From JAPOUP01 sp965221405 (lineage in GTDB: Bacteria; Pseudomonadota; Alphaproteobacteria; Rhodobacterales; Rhodobacteraceae): a stretch of 64,000 nucleotides of DNA. The notes below the pieces were generated by a model that saw only the letters and a list, made by a program, of their open reading frames with translations, did not search any database and had not been told where the DNA came from. Positions within the stretch are counted from its first letter, which is position 1; every line of letters starts with the position of its first letter. The translations under genes and the position numbers were made by a program. Location of the stretch: positions 186,001 through 250,000 of the forward strand of contig CBDCSE010000001.1 in assembly GCA_965221405.1 (NCBI GenBank), given 5' to 3'. Shown in pieces: positions 46,456 through 56,701 of the stretch.

Positions 46456-47325
46456 CTATCTTGGCGCGGTACCGGTGAACTGGCCCGCAAGTGCGCAGAA
46501 TCTTTCGATAGATACCTCCCCCGCCCGTTGGGTGGGACGGATCCCGGCCCGCTCAAGCACCTTATCTATATCCGGTGCAATGCCGCGCAGCGCGGTGCGA
46601 AGCATTTTCCTGCGTTGGCCGAATGCCCGGGCCACCACCCGTTCAAGGACAGCCGGCTCCGCTTCAAACCGTGGTTCGGCAAGCGCGGAAAGCCGCACAA
46701 CCGCTGAACTGATCTTCGGACGCGGCGTGAATGCTTCAGGAGGCAGCTCCATGGCAATATTTGTTTCGCAGCGCCACTGGGTGAGAATGGACAATCGGCC
46801 GTAGGCTTTTTCACGGGGCTGCGCGACGATCCGCCGGGCGACCTCGCGCTGAAACATCAGGGTGAGTCCAGTCCAGACCGGTGGCCACGAGGGCGGGGAA
46901 AGCCAATTCAGCAACAGGCGGATACCGATATTGTAAGGCAGGTTCGCGATCACGCATACGGGCGGTGTCAGAAGTTCCATCGGATTGACCGCCAGCGCGT
47001 CGTCATTGATGATCTCCATTCGCCCCGCGCTGGTCGAGGCGATATCCCGCAACGCTGGAATGCATCGTTCGTCCTTCTCTATCACCAGCACGCGACGAGC
47101 ACCTTCGGACAGGATGCTTCGTGTAAGTCCGCCGGGCCCCGGCCCGATCTCCAGAACGTCCATATTCGAGATGTCGCCCGCCGTCCGCACGATGCGGGCG
47201 GTCAGGTTAAGATCCATGATATAGTTCTGGCCGAGAGATTTTTTCGCCCACAGACCGTATTTCCCGATGACCTCGCGGAGCGGAGGAAGACCGTCAACGG
47301 TATTCACGTAACTGCGCTTGGGCAT
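46456..47325 (-). CDS. rsmA: 16S rRNA adenine(1518/1519)-N6-dimethyltransferase
   Basis: LEIGPGPGGLTRSIL (SAM motif I), IINDDALAV and the catalytic NLPYNIGIRLL identify RsmA/KsgA. Length of 289 residues is normal, with the C-terminal helical rRNA-binding domain ending at 46456. It is the last gene of the run starting with lptF and follows pdxA at 42 bp, the order known from many Gram-negatives. Confidence 0.97.
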   Translation of the reverse strand: MPKRSYVNTVDGLPPLREVIGKYGLWAKKSLGQNYIMDLNLTARIVRTAGDISNMDVLEIGPGPGGLTRSILSEGARRVLVIEKDERCIPALRDIASTSAGRMEIINDDALAVNPMELLTPPVCVIANLPYNIGIRLLLNWLSPPSWPPVWTGLTLMFQREVARRIVAQPREKAYGRLSILTQWRCETNIAMELPPEAFTPRPKISSAVVRLSALAEPRFEAEPAVLERVVARAFGQRRKMLRTALRGIAPDIDKVLERAGIRPTQRAGEVSIERFCALAGQFTGTAPR

Positions 47326-47367
47326 CGATGTGTGTTTCGCATGGGTCGGGAAGATTGATTGAGGCGC

Positions 47368-48345
47368 TCACGCCGGGACCCCCGGCCGGGACATTCGGGC
47401 GGCCATGCGAATTGCCTCGATGAGGCTCGTGGGGCTGGCCATGCCCCGTCCCGCGATGTCAAATGCAGTGCCGTGGTCGGGTGATGTCCGGACGAACGGC
47501 AGGCCGAGCGTAACGTTCACCGCGCTGTCAAAGGACAGCGTCTTGATCGGAATCAATGCCTGGTCGTGATACATTGTGACCGCGGCGTCATAGCCTGCCC
47601 GGGCGCGATCGTGAAACATCGAATCAGCCGGTCGGGGTCCGTCGATCGCCATGCCCCTGTCGGCGAGGCGGTCGATGACAGGAGCAATGATCCGGCCGTC
47701 CTCCTCGCCCATTGATCCAGCCTCGCCCGCATGTGGGTTCAGGCCCGAAACCGCGATACGGGGAGCCTTGATGGCAAACTCCCGCTGCAGGCTCCGATGA
47801 CAGGTCTCGATCGTATATTCCAGAAGTTCCGCCGTCAGGACCGCCGAAACTTCAGCGAGTGGAATATGGATGGTGGTCGGCACAACGCGCATCGCACCGG
47901 AGACGAGCATCATGACGGCCCGATCCGCGCCGCTCAGGTCGGCAAGGTATTCGGTATGGCCCGGAAAGGCGAATCCAGCCCCGTCCTTCAGGGCCTTCTT
48001 GCTGATCGGACAGGTGCAGACAGCCGAAGCCTCGCCCGACATCGTGAGTTCCACCGCTTGGGCGATGCCTTCCACCACGGACGTGGCGTTGGCGGGGTCA
48101 GGTCTGCCGGGCATGGGAGACCCCTTGAATTCATGTCGCAGGACGGGGAGGGCGTCGGGCATTACCGAGACAGCGTCCTCCGGTCTGGAGATTTCGCGCC
48201 AGACCGCCCCTTGGGGGAGCCACCGGGGATCGCCGATCCAGAAGAAAGGGCATTCCCCGCGCAGTGCGGCCCAGGCGCGTGCGACCAGTTCCGGCCCGAT
48301 CCCAGCGGGTTCGCCAGGTGTCAACGCCACAGGTCCTGCGGTCAT
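47368..48345 (-). CDS. pdxA: 4-hydroxythreonine-4-phosphate dehydrogenase
   Basis: Pyridoxal-phosphate biosynthesis step 4 (DXP-dependent branch). TPGEPAGIGPELVARAW opens the protein; the metal-binding His/Asp sites lie in FPGHTEYLADLSG, LNPHAGEAGSMGEED and TMYHDQALIPIK. 325 residues. The start overlaps the surA stop by four bases, so translation is coupled. Works in the same vitamin B6 pathway as pdxH at 7.3 kb. Confidence 0.97.
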   Translation of the reverse strand: MTAGPVALTPGEPAGIGPELVARAWAALRGECPFFWIGDPRWLPQGAVWREISRPEDAVSVMPDALPVLRHEFKGSPMPGRPDPANATSVVEGIAQAVELTMSGEASAVCTCPISKKALKDGAGFAFPGHTEYLADLSGADRAVMMLVSGAMRVVPTTIHIPLAEVSAVLTAELLEYTIETCHRSLQREFAIKAPRIAVSGLNPHAGEAGSMGEEDGRIIAPVIDRLADRGMAIDGPRPADSMFHDRARAGYDAAVTMYHDQALIPIKTLSFDSAVNVTLGLPFVRTSPDHGTAFDIAGRGMASPTSLIEAIRMAARMSRPGVPA

Positions 48346-49574
48346 CTGAACTCGATGACAGCTTGGGCGCGTAGTTCCGCGAGATAGCTTTCGGCGTATG
48401 ACGCCAGGCGCTGGTTGAACAGGCGCTGGCGTATGGCTCCCCGGTCAACATCCTCCGTCGCGGCGAAGGTCCGGCTGCAGAGCATCAGGAACATCAGCAT
48501 CTCGCCGTCTTCCGTCAACAGGTTGGTCGATGTCTCGTTTTCATCGAGTGTCTCAAGTGCGGACGCGATATCACTCGGTAATCCGGCCACCGGAACGGTC
48601 TCACGCCTGAGTCGATCCTCGGGCTGCCCCGCGGCGACACCGTATAGGTCGTCGCAGGTGTCAACCCGTCCCGCGATCTCCCGTGCCCGCGCCTGCGCGG
48701 TTTCGCCTTGCCCTTCTGGAATCAGATAGCTTGCGTATTCGACTGACACCGGCACGTCCTGAGGCCTGCCGGATTCCTCGACGCCATGAAGGAGGAACAC
48801 GGCTATGGCGTTCGGCAGAGGGATCGGGTCGGTTATCTCGCCGGGTGAAAGCGAGAGAATCTGGTTGCGGTAAGCGGTGGGCAGGCTGTCGACAGGAACC
48901 CATTCCTGCCGCCCGCCGCGCCGGGCTGACGCCGCGGCCGAGTAACGACGTGCCGCGGCGGCGAACTCGGCCGCCGTCCCGCGCCTGCTGATCTCCCGCG
49001 CCAGCCGCTGCGCGGCGGCCTGCTGTTCGGACGTTTCGGCGGGCAGGAATATCTCCGAGACCAGAACGCGCGCGCCGCTTCCGAAGGCGCCAAGCGTCAC
49101 CGCGCGGTCGACCTCGGCATCGGTGACCTGGGCGCGTGCGCTGAAGAGGCCGCTCACCAGACGTCGCCACGCCAGCCCCGCCCTGACGAAATCAGCGAAG
49201 GATTCCCGCGCCACTCCTGCCTGTCCGATCGCTTCCACGAACTGCTCTGAACTCATGTCGGAACGGGCCGCGAATTCCTCCATACCCGTCAATACATCGC
49301 TGTCCCCGACACTTATTCCCGCCCGGCGTGCGGCCTCGGTCTGTAGCCGCTCATCCACCAGCCGCTCCACGGCATTTTCGTCGAGGTCACCCGGAATGTT
49401 GAGCGCTCTCAGAAAAAGGATCCGCTGCTCGAGTTCAAACTGCGTGATCACCTGGCCGTTTATCCGCGCCACAGGTTCGATCGGGCCGCAATATGCCGCA
49501 ACCGGGACCATTGCCGGCGAAAGTGCCAGAAAGGCCAGGAAGAATGTCAGTCGCGCTATGGTCACTTGGCTCAC
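48342..49574 (-). CDS. surA: periplasmic chaperone/peptidyl-prolyl isomerase SurA
   Basis: Signal peptide ends about residue 28 (VPVAAYC). The N-terminal chaperone helices contain VARINGQVITQFELEQRI, and one parvulin-like domain (ARVLVSEIFLPAETSEQQAAA through PGEITDPIPLPNAI) is recognisable. The 410 residues are typical of alphaproteobacterial SurA-like proteins, which are shorter and have fewer clear parvulin domains than E. coli SurA. Helps fold outer-membrane proteins such as LptD, encoded 12 bp upstream. Confidence 0.9.
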   Translation of the reverse strand: MSQVTIARLTFFLAFLALSPAMVPVAAYCGPIEPVARINGQVITQFELEQRILFLRALNIPGDLDENAVERLVDERLQTEAARRAGISVGDSDVLTGMEEFAARSDMSSEQFVEAIGQAGVARESFADFVRAGLAWRRLVSGLFSARAQVTDAEVDRAVTLGAFGSGARVLVSEIFLPAETSEQQAAAQRLAREISRRGTAAEFAAAARRYSAAASARRGGRQEWVPVDSLPTAYRNQILSLSPGEITDPIPLPNAIAVFLLHGVEESGRPQDVPVSVEYASYLIPEGQGETAQARAREIAGRVDTCDDLYGVAAGQPEDRLRRETVPVAGLPSDIASALETLDENETSTNLLTEDGEMLMFLMLCSRTFAATEDVDRGAIRQRLFNQRLASYAESYLAELRAQAVIEFR

Positions 49575-49586
49575 ACTCCTTGACTG

Positions 49587-51710
49587 TTATCGCCGGATCA
49601 TGCAGCTTCGTCCGGGGCCAATGTCCTTCCGGCTGAATCCACCGAGCGAGACGCCGATGGCGAAATCCGTGGACGCCGGCACGTTGGCGAGCCCGGACGA
49701 GGAAAAGCGACGCGTGGCGGAAAAGTCAACGGTCACACATTCATTTTTGTAGGTCATGCCAAATCCCGCCCTGGTGGTGCGGTTGGCGGCTCCGTCATAT
49801 TTGCCGTTCACGGAGACCGTCCAATGGCGGTACACGACGCGGCGTGCGTCGAGAATGATTTCCGAAGTGTCCGATGTGACGCCAGCCCCAGGCGTTCCGG
49901 GCAGGCCGGACGCCCAGATGTATTGGCCGGATGCGGACGTCCGCTCGTCCTTCCACGCAAACTGAGTTTCGAAGCGCGAAAAACTTGAACTGTCATCAAA
50001 CAGGGAACGGGCGGAAACGGTCAGCCGATCGCGTTTTGCCTGGGCCGAGAGCAGCCATTCGTTTCCGTTGTCCGAAAACCCGGTTCCCGCAAGATTCGCG
50101 TATCCACCGCTTCCGCGGAATAGCCTTCCCGCGGTGACCGCGTATTCGCTGCCGTTCAGGGTGAGCCGCGTCCAGCCAAGTCCGATGGCCGCGCGCCAGT
50201 CACGCTCATATCGGTCGAATTTCTGGAAATGGCCAAGGGCAAGCAGATTGCCCTCGTCGAACTCGTCGCGGCCGATATCGTTAGGTCCGGCCTCGTCATC
50301 CGTCCAGGCGATCTGGACCGCCGGTTCAATAAAATCGGTGCCGCGGCCTTCGGTGGCCAGGATGTGCGGCCAGCGCAGTTCCAGTGCCGTTGACGGAATC
50401 AGCCTCGCGTCCGACTCCCTGGGAAGCCCGTCAGGACTGTCGGTTCTCGCATCGGCGGCGAGCTGGCCGCGCGCCGATGCGACCAGCCCGGTGTCCAGCG
50501 TCCAGCTCCGCAGCCAGCCGGCCCGTGCTCCGGCGCGATATATCCTGTCCTTACCGGTGCGCTCCGGCTCCAGGGGGGCCTTGGAGATTTCCGCGTCGAA
50601 GGTAAGCTGTATTTCGCCTCCAATGGCCGCTGGCCATATCCGGCGCTGATATCTGGTGGTGCCCTGATACAGCTTGTCGTCGATGCCCATCCGCCGTCTG
50701 CCGCCCAGCACCTCTTCCAGCATCGCGACACTTGCCGAGACGTATTCGTCACGGCGGGAACGGGTTAGCTCCAAGCTACTGTTAAGACGGTCCACGTCGG
50801 AATAGTCATAGACCCAGAGATAGGAGTGGTCCGATACCAGACTGAGGTCGAAATTCAGACCGAAATCCCCCGGCAGGTCGAAACCGCCTTCCGCGAAAAG
50901 ATAGCTGCGTATGTTCGCGGGCCTAAGGTCGTCATCGGTTATGGCTCCCTGCAGCTGCAGTGACCCGAAGGAAAGTTCCCTCCGCAAACGTCCCTCGACC
51001 GTTTTCGTCCGGGAAGAGAGATAGGGCGTCAACAGCAGGTCGGCGTGATCGCCAAGTGTCACGAAATATGGTATTTTCACGCCGGTTCCGAGATTGGTCG
51101 AGCTCCTGAGCTTCGGGATCAGAAAGCCGGTGGCGCGGTCAAGCGCCGGATCAGGAAGCCGCAGACGACTGATGTAGAGGATGGGTATTCCCGCGATCTC
51201 CAGCCTGGCGTCGTGGAAAAACAGCTGTTGCCGGACCTGATCGTGAATCACGCGTCTCGCGCTGATTCCCCAGAACGGGACCGGCCGTTCCTCGCAGATG
51301 CTGCACGACGAGGTGACGGTTTTGAATAGCTGCAGATAGCGGCCATCCGCGCGGTGCATCTCGACGGCGGCTATCTGCGTGTTTCCATCCATCAGGATCC
51401 TTATGCCACGGATGATTCCCCGTCGAAGGTCGGTCGTCAGCTCCGCGCTCTCGCCGGTCATCATCGTACCATCGTCGTCGACTATGGTGAGCGGGCCGAT
51501 CACCGCCAACTCGTCCGTTCCTTTGTCAAAAACCAGCCCGTCGGCCTTTAGCCGTCTTCCGTCAGACAGGATTTCGACATTTCCCGTGGCGGTGAAAGTG
51601 GAGCCGTCAGGCGATACGGTGACCGTATCCGCGATCAGCACGGGGGCCTGGGCCGCGGCCGCCATAGGCACAAAGGCCAGGACAAAGGCGAGCAGGAGGA
51701 CGTGCGGCAT
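49587..51710 (-). CDS. lptD: LPS-assembly outer-membrane protein LptD
   Basis: ATG 51710 overlaps the lptG stop (TGATG) and is followed by a signal peptide (MPHVLLLAFVLAFVPMAAAA); the longer in-frame start at 51980 has no export signal. The N-terminal OstA/beta-jellyroll part has LIADTVTVSPDGSTFTATGN and DGLVFDKGTDEL. A cysteine pair SCSICEERPVPFW precedes the C-terminal barrel, which ends VSLGGFSRKDIGPG. 707 residues, short compared with E. coli but usual for alphaproteobacteria. Inserts LPS into the outer leaflet. Confidence 0.95.
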   Translation of the reverse strand: MPHVLLLAFVLAFVPMAAAAQAPVLIADTVTVSPDGSTFTATGNVEILSDGRRLKADGLVFDKGTDELAVIGPLTIVDDDGTMMTGESAELTTDLRRGIIRGIRILMDGNTQIAAVEMHRADGRYLQLFKTVTSSCSICEERPVPFWGISARRVIHDQVRQQLFFHDARLEIAGIPILYISRLRLPDPALDRATGFLIPKLRSSTNLGTGVKIPYFVTLGDHADLLLTPYLSSRTKTVEGRLRRELSFGSLQLQGAITDDDLRPANIRSYLFAEGGFDLPGDFGLNFDLSLVSDHSYLWVYDYSDVDRLNSSLELTRSRRDEYVSASVAMLEEVLGGRRRMGIDDKLYQGTTRYQRRIWPAAIGGEIQLTFDAEISKAPLEPERTGKDRIYRAGARAGWLRSWTLDTGLVASARGQLAADARTDSPDGLPRESDARLIPSTALELRWPHILATEGRGTDFIEPAVQIAWTDDEAGPNDIGRDEFDEGNLLALGHFQKFDRYERDWRAAIGLGWTRLTLNGSEYAVTAGRLFRGSGGYANLAGTGFSDNGNEWLLSAQAKRDRLTVSARSLFDDSSSFSRFETQFAWKDERTSASGQYIWASGLPGTPGAGVTSDTSEIILDARRVVYRHWTVSVNGKYDGAANRTTRAGFGMTYKNECVTVDFSATRRFSSSGLANVPASTDFAIGVSLGGFSRKDIGPGRSCMIRR

Positions 51711-52807
51711 CATCTGTATTCCAGGTTGAGAATGATACCTGCCGTGAGCATGATCGCGGCTACCGGTGGACACCAGGCCGCGAGTAGAACGGGAATCTGG
51801 CCGTTCTCTCCAAGAATCTGCGCGAAATTGCGTATGAAATGCAATGCGAATCCCAGTGCGAGCGCCAGAATCACCATAGTGCTGGTCCTTCGGTATCCCG
51901 TGTGTCGCATGAAGATTCCCGCACCGACCAGCGCCATCGCCGTCAGCATTACCGGCAGTGCGAGTTCCATGTTCATCCACACCCGATGCCTGAGAGGTGA
52001 AAGGCCCGCCCGTTCCAGCCGGTCGATGAAGTCAGGCAGTTCCCAGATCGAGATCGAGTCCGGGGTGCCGAAACTTTCGCGGATCCGGTCGGCGGTCAGA
52101 CCGGTCGGAACGTCGAGTTCCGCGTAAACGGTGGACTCGCGCTCGGGATTGGCCGATGTGTCAAGGTGCCATTTCTTGGCTGACTCCAGTTGCCAGACGC
52201 CGGAACCAAGTGTTGCTGACTCCGCTTCGATGCGATAGCCGGGCGCGCCATCGGGACCGAATTCAAAGAAGGTCACGTCCGACAGTATGGTCCCGTCCTG
52301 GTTGCTCCGGGCGGCGCGTATCACCACCTGTCCGTCCCGTCCGCCTTGCCTGAGCCACAGCCCCTCGCGGCTGAGCGAAAGGAAGCTGGACACCCTCTCG
52401 GCGTTTCGTGCGGCGACGATTTCATATTGGTTGCTGGTGGATGCGACGATTGGGTTCACTATCGCGACTGCGCCTACGCCGATCATGAAAGCCACCGATA
52501 CCGGGGCGAACAGAGTGCGGTAAACGGACCGTCCCGTCGACCGGATGACCACGAGTTCGGAAGATCGCGCCAATGACATGAAGAACGTCAGTGTTGCCAT
52601 AGTCATTATCAGCGGCAGTATACGGGATGTCTCCCTGGGGGTATTCAGTAGCGTCAGCTTGATGATTCCAACGAATCCGACCTCTCCGGCGTCGAATCTG
52701 CGTATCTGCTCCAACATTCCGATCAGGAACGAAAGTGCCAGGAACACCCCGAACACTCCGAGGAACGTCGTCAGGAAGCGGCGCGCGAGATAGAGATCCA
52801 GTATCAT
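51710..52807 (-). CDS. lptG: LPS export ABC transporter permease LptG
   Basis: Starts MILDLYLARRFLTTFLG, the LptG N-terminal helix pattern, with six predicted membrane segments and a large periplasmic loop (about 115-270) between helices 3 and 4. Extracts LPS from the inner membrane together with LptF and LptB. It overlaps lptF by four bases and lptD by three, so the three are translated together. 365 residues. Confidence 0.95.
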   Translation of the reverse strand: MILDLYLARRFLTTFLGVFGVFLALSFLIGMLEQIRRFDAGEVGFVGIIKLTLLNTPRETSRILPLIMTMATLTFFMSLARSSELVVIRSTGRSVYRTLFAPVSVAFMIGVGAVAIVNPIVASTSNQYEIVAARNAERVSSFLSLSREGLWLRQGGRDGQVVIRAARSNQDGTILSDVTFFEFGPDGAPGYRIEAESATLGSGVWQLESAKKWHLDTSANPERESTVYAELDVPTGLTADRIRESFGTPDSISIWELPDFIDRLERAGLSPLRHRVWMNMELALPVMLTAMALVGAGIFMRHTGYRRTSTMVILALALGFALHFIRNFAQILGENGQIPVLLAAWCPPVAAIMLTAGIILNLEYR

Positions 52808-53934
52808 GCCCGCCGCCGTTGCCTGAACGCCGGAAAATCAGGCCTCTCGCTTATGAGAACCGTTCCTGCGATGGCGGCCAGACCAAGCGCCGCAGCGAAA
52901 TACACCAGCGGCCATAAGCCGGGGTTCGAGCTGGCGACGTCGATCATCAGGTTGTCCACAAGCTTAAGTCCGATCAGGGCGACAACGGCACCGATGACCT
53001 GCTTGAGCGTTCCGAAACGGTTGAGGGATCCCAGCATCAACCCGGCGAATCCGGCGAGCGCCGCCACCATGCCGATTAACGCCTGGCTGATGCGCCCGTG
53101 ACCCTCTGCAAGCAGGATGGCGGGCGGCAGGCCGACCCGCTCGACCGTAAGCGCGTCCGGCCGGAGCAGTTCAGGCGTCGTGAGTTCCCTGATCCGCACC
53201 GCTGGTCTGGTCTGGCTGACCAATGCCGCGACATCGTAGACCAGCCGCTCGAACTGGGTGACGGCGAGTCGCCGTTCATCCAGGGACATGGACTGAACCA
53301 TTCCGTCGAACATGGCGAGTTTCGGGCCGGTTTCATGGCGCACCAGGAACGCCCGCCTGGCCATGTAGGTCACGTTTCGGACGGAGCTGCGCGTGTCCAT
53401 GAGGAAGATGTTGTTCAGCTCTCCCGATAACGCGATCTCGCGGACATAGAACGAGATCCCGTCCGTTGGATGGACGAGTTCGCCCTCGGTCAGCAGACGG
53501 GACGATATGTTCGCGGATATATCTTCCTGGCGCTCCGCCAGCTGCCTTGCAGATATCGGACCGGCGATGTGGGTAAGCATGGAAATGAGCAGTGCGACGA
53601 AGACGCCAAAAACCATGGCTGGACGCATTAGACGCCATCGGCTCCACCCGGCCGCCTGGACAATGACAAGTTCGCTGTCTGAGATGAGGCGGCTCGCGAC
53701 GTGGAGCGATGCCGCGAACGCCGCGACCGGCAGCGTTATCCTGATCGCGTTTGGAAGTGTCAGTAAGGTGACTTCGAAAAAGACCCCAGCGGACTGACCG
53801 TCGGAAATGAGATGGTCGAACAGGCGAACCGCCTGATTGATCCAGTAGACCCCCACCAGTACCACCGCAAAGAGGCTGAACAGCATCATCAGCTTCGACA
53901 GGACGTACTTGTCAAATCTACTAAAGCTGGGCAC
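52804..53934 (-). CDS. lptF: LPS export ABC transporter permease LptF
   Basis: MPSFSRFDKYVLSKLMMLFSL and following helices, a periplasmic region (about 110-270) and three C-terminal helices match LptF/YjgP. 376 residues. It is first gene of lptF-lptG-lptD-surA-pdxA-rsmA and is divergent from pepA, an arrangement conserved in many Proteobacteria. LptB and other LPS-bridge components are not in the window. Confidence 0.95.
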   Translation of the reverse strand: MPSFSRFDKYVLSKLMMLFSLFAVVLVGVYWINQAVRLFDHLISDGQSAGVFFEVTLLTLPNAIRITLPVAAFAASLHVASRLISDSELVIVQAAGWSRWRLMRPAMVFGVFVALLISMLTHIAGPISARQLAERQEDISANISSRLLTEGELVHPTDGISFYVREIALSGELNNIFLMDTRSSVRNVTYMARRAFLVRHETGPKLAMFDGMVQSMSLDERRLAVTQFERLVYDVAALVSQTRPAVRIRELTTPELLRPDALTVERVGLPPAILLAEGHGRISQALIGMVAALAGFAGLMLGSLNRFGTLKQVIGAVVALIGLKLVDNLMIDVASSNPGLWPLVYFAAALGLAAIAGTVLISERPDFPAFRQRRRA

Positions 53935-54084
53935 AGAGCGAAACGCCCGCGGTTGTTTCTAACTCGATTGTAACCGAATCCGTCCTTGCCGCAAGTGGGC
54001 CTGTGCTGGCTGGACAGTGGCTGGCCAATCGATTGAAATCGGCATAAGCAGACGCTGAACACCGGAGACGATGGAAAACAGGCA

Positions 54085-55554
54085 ATGACCGTTCCGATAG
54101 AATTCAGCATCGTTGAGACTGACCTGGACCGCATCGCCGGAGCGAAGGGATGCGTCGCGTTAATTGTTCCCGAGGACCGTCGGCTGGATCCCGCGGGACG
54201 GCGGGTGGACCGTCTGACGGGTGGCGCTCTGTCGAGGCTTGTGAGCAGCGAGTCGTTCGGCAGACTGGAGGCCGGAAAAACCGCCGTGCTGACATGGCCT
54301 GCCGGAATGGCGGCGGAAGCCGTTCACGTGGCCAGACTGCGGAAACGGGCGAAACCCGCCGATGTCCGACGGTCAGGCGCCGCGCTCGGCAGGGTGCGCG
54401 GCGCTCGGGATCTGCTGTTCATGGCCGGGGGGCCGGCATCGGCGGGCGATGCGCTGCTTGGCCTGGTACTGCGGGATTACGCATTCACTGATCACAAGTC
54501 AGTGGATCCCGATCCCCGGGGTGGAAAAATCACGGTCATGGCGAGTAGGCTGGAAGCAACCCGCGGCAAGGCCGCAGGCGTGCGTCCGCTCGCGGAGGGG
54601 GTGTTCCTCACCCGGGATCTGGTGAACGCTCCGTCAAATGTGCTGACCACGGTTGAGTTCGCGAAACGCCTGGAAGGGCTGGCAGATCTCGGCATCGAGG
54701 TCGAGGTCCTGGATGAGGCGGAGCTTGGAAGGAAAGGCTTTCGAACCCTTCTTGCTGTCGGTCAGGGCAGCGCAAGCCCCTCGAAAGTCGTCGTTATGCA
54801 TTGGAAGGGAGGCGGCCGGGCGGCACCTCTGGCATTGATCGGAAAAGGTGTCGTGTTCGATACCGGCGGCATCAGCATGAAGCCCGCCTCCGGCATGGAG
54901 GACATGACGATGGACATGGGCGGCGCCGGGGTGGTGGCCGGGGTCATGAAAGCTCTGGCGCTCAGGAATGCCAGGGCGAACGTCGTTGGTCTCGTCGGCT
55001 TGGTCGAGAACATGCCCGACGGCCGCGCCCAAAGACCCGGTGACGTGGTCAGGTCGATGAAGGGTGAAACCGTCGAGGTCATCAACACGGATGCCGAGGG
55101 CAGGCTCGTGCTGTGTGATGTCATGTGGTACGCTCAGGAGCGGTTCAAACCCACGGCGATGGTCGATCTCGCTACCTTGACTGGAGCCATAATCGTCGGA
55201 CTTGGTCATGAAAACGCCGGCGTGTTTTCCAATGACGATGGTTTCTGCCGCGCGTTTCTGCGCGCGGCCGAGACCGAAGGTGAGGGAGCCTGGCGTATGC
55301 CGCTTGGCGCGGCCTACGACAGGATGCTCAAATCCGACATCGCGGACATGAAAAACGTGGGAGGCCGGCCCGCGGGAGCGGTGACGGCGGCGCAGTTCCT
55401 GCAGCGTTTCGTTAAAGACGGATTGCCCTGGATACATCTTGACATCGCCGGTGTCGCCAGCACCAAGTCCGAAACGGCACTGGCGCCGAAGGGCGCCTCC
55501 GGTTGGGGTGTTCTGGCGTTGAACCGTCTGATCTCGGACCGGTTTGAAGGCTGA
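54085..55554 (+). CDS. pepA: leucyl aminopeptidase (M17)
   Basis: The two-zinc M17 C-terminal domain carries GKGVVFDTGGISMKP (about 253-267), the GGAGVVAG stretch, and the family signature NTDAEGRLVL near residue 332. The N-terminal macro-like domain (about 1-160) is present. 489 residues. It releases N-terminal residues from peptides in the cytoplasm. Divergent from lptF. Confidence 0.97.
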   Translation: MTVPIEFSIVETDLDRIAGAKGCVALIVPEDRRLDPAGRRVDRLTGGALSRLVSSESFGRLEAGKTAVLTWPAGMAAEAVHVARLRKRAKPADVRRSGAALGRVRGARDLLFMAGGPASAGDALLGLVLRDYAFTDHKSVDPDPRGGKITVMASRLEATRGKAAGVRPLAEGVFLTRDLVNAPSNVLTTVEFAKRLEGLADLGIEVEVLDEAELGRKGFRTLLAVGQGSASPSKVVVMHWKGGGRAAPLALIGKGVVFDTGGISMKPASGMEDMTMDMGGAGVVAGVMKALALRNARANVVGLVGLVENMPDGRAQRPGDVVRSMKGETVEVINTDAEGRLVLCDVMWYAQERFKPTAMVDLATLTGAIIVGLGHENAGVFSNDDGFCRAFLRAAETEGEGAWRMPLGAAYDRMLKSDIADMKNVGGRPAGAVTAAQFLQRFVKDGLPWIHLDIAGVASTKSETALAPKGASGWGVLALNRLISDRFEG

Positions 55555-56144
55555 AAGCCGGGTCGGAGTTGACCGTGGGCAAAAACCGCGGGTTGCGGCC
55601 CCGGACACTCCGTCCACGAGGGAGTCCGGAATTCAGTGGACGGTCGACCTTATTGGTCCGGACCCTCAGTTGGTGGACTCCGCGCTCGCTCAGCGGATTG
55701 GCGTAAGTGCCGGGTGTGGCGTCCGCGGCGGCTCCCGAAAGCGGCGCTTCGCGAGTATGTCCGCCGCGGACGCCTTCAGGCGGTGCGTGAGGTCAGTGTC
55801 GTGCGTGGTCTACATGACGTTCTTCCTCCCTCCCGTCTCGGCTGTACCAGGGCATAGGTGGTCATTGAGGGAATTCAGGGAGATCCGATGAAGGAAGGGG
55901 AACGGCGCGACGGTAAAACAGGGACAGCCCTGCGAACCGGTTAACGGGCGACCGGAAAAGCGGAGCGTCACTTCGTGGCGAAAACCTGACTTTTTCGACA
56001 GCGTACGCGGAAAGGACCGGGTTACGCGGGTTTGATCGGTTCCGAATCCGGTACCGCGCTCATGGGTCCGGGGATAGATGCCGGAGATGCTTCGTGAGGG
56101 TATGGCCGGGTTGGCCGGTGATGTTAGATTGGAGGCTGGCACGT
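55555..56144. other. intergenic region between pepA and holC
   Basis: About 590 bp. No gene, RNA or repeat recognised. pepA and holC are usually adjacent in this lineage, so this may be inserted or decayed DNA. Confidence 0.35.
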
Positions 56145-56603
56145 ATGGGGGAGGCTTATTTCTATCACCTGACACGTCAACCACTCGAGGAAGTTCTGCC
56201 AACGCTTCTCGACCGCGCCCGCAAAGCGGGTTGGTGGGTGGCCGTGCGTGGCGTTGACGCCGGGCGCATGGACTGGCTTGACGAGAAGTTATGGCTCGAC
56301 CCGGATGGTTCGTTCCTCCCGCATGGCCGGGCCGGGGGGCCGCATGACGCCGCCCAACCGGTGTTGTTGACAACGGATTTGGAACTGCACAATGGTGCGG
56401 CATGTGTCATGAGCATTGATGGAGCGGAGATAACTCCCGACGAGGTGCGGCGACTCGAACGGGTCTGCGTCCTGTTTGACGGTAACGACGCGAATGCGGT
56501 TCAGGTCGCACGGAATATGTGGCAGTCACTGGTCCAGGCGGGCTGCGGGGCGCAGTACTGGAGTCAGGAGAGCGGTAGATGGCGGAAAGAGGCTACCGCG
56601 TGA
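56145..56603 (+). CDS. holC: DNA polymerase III chi subunit
   Basis: ATG 56145 gives 152 residues. AYFYHLTRQPLEEVLPTLL at the start, RAGGPHDAAQPVLLTT in the middle and VCVLFDGNDANAVQVAR near the end are the HolC pattern. It joins the clamp loader and contacts SSB. Its position downstream of pepA on the same strand is conserved. ATG 56094 is an unlikely longer start. Confidence 0.93.
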   Translation: MGEAYFYHLTRQPLEEVLPTLLDRARKAGWWVAVRGVDAGRMDWLDEKLWLDPDGSFLPHGRAGGPHDAAQPVLLTTDLELHNGAACVMSIDGAEITPDEVRRLERVCVLFDGNDANAVQVARNMWQSLVQAGCGAQYWSQESGRWRKEATA

Positions 56604-56701
56604 GCGCACCGGTTTCCGGCAACGGTGGTTCAGCGTGCGTTGTGCTTCCCGGGCCGCCCCGTAGGTCGGTAGGGTATCGCCGACGGTGGTTCCGCGGACA
56701 T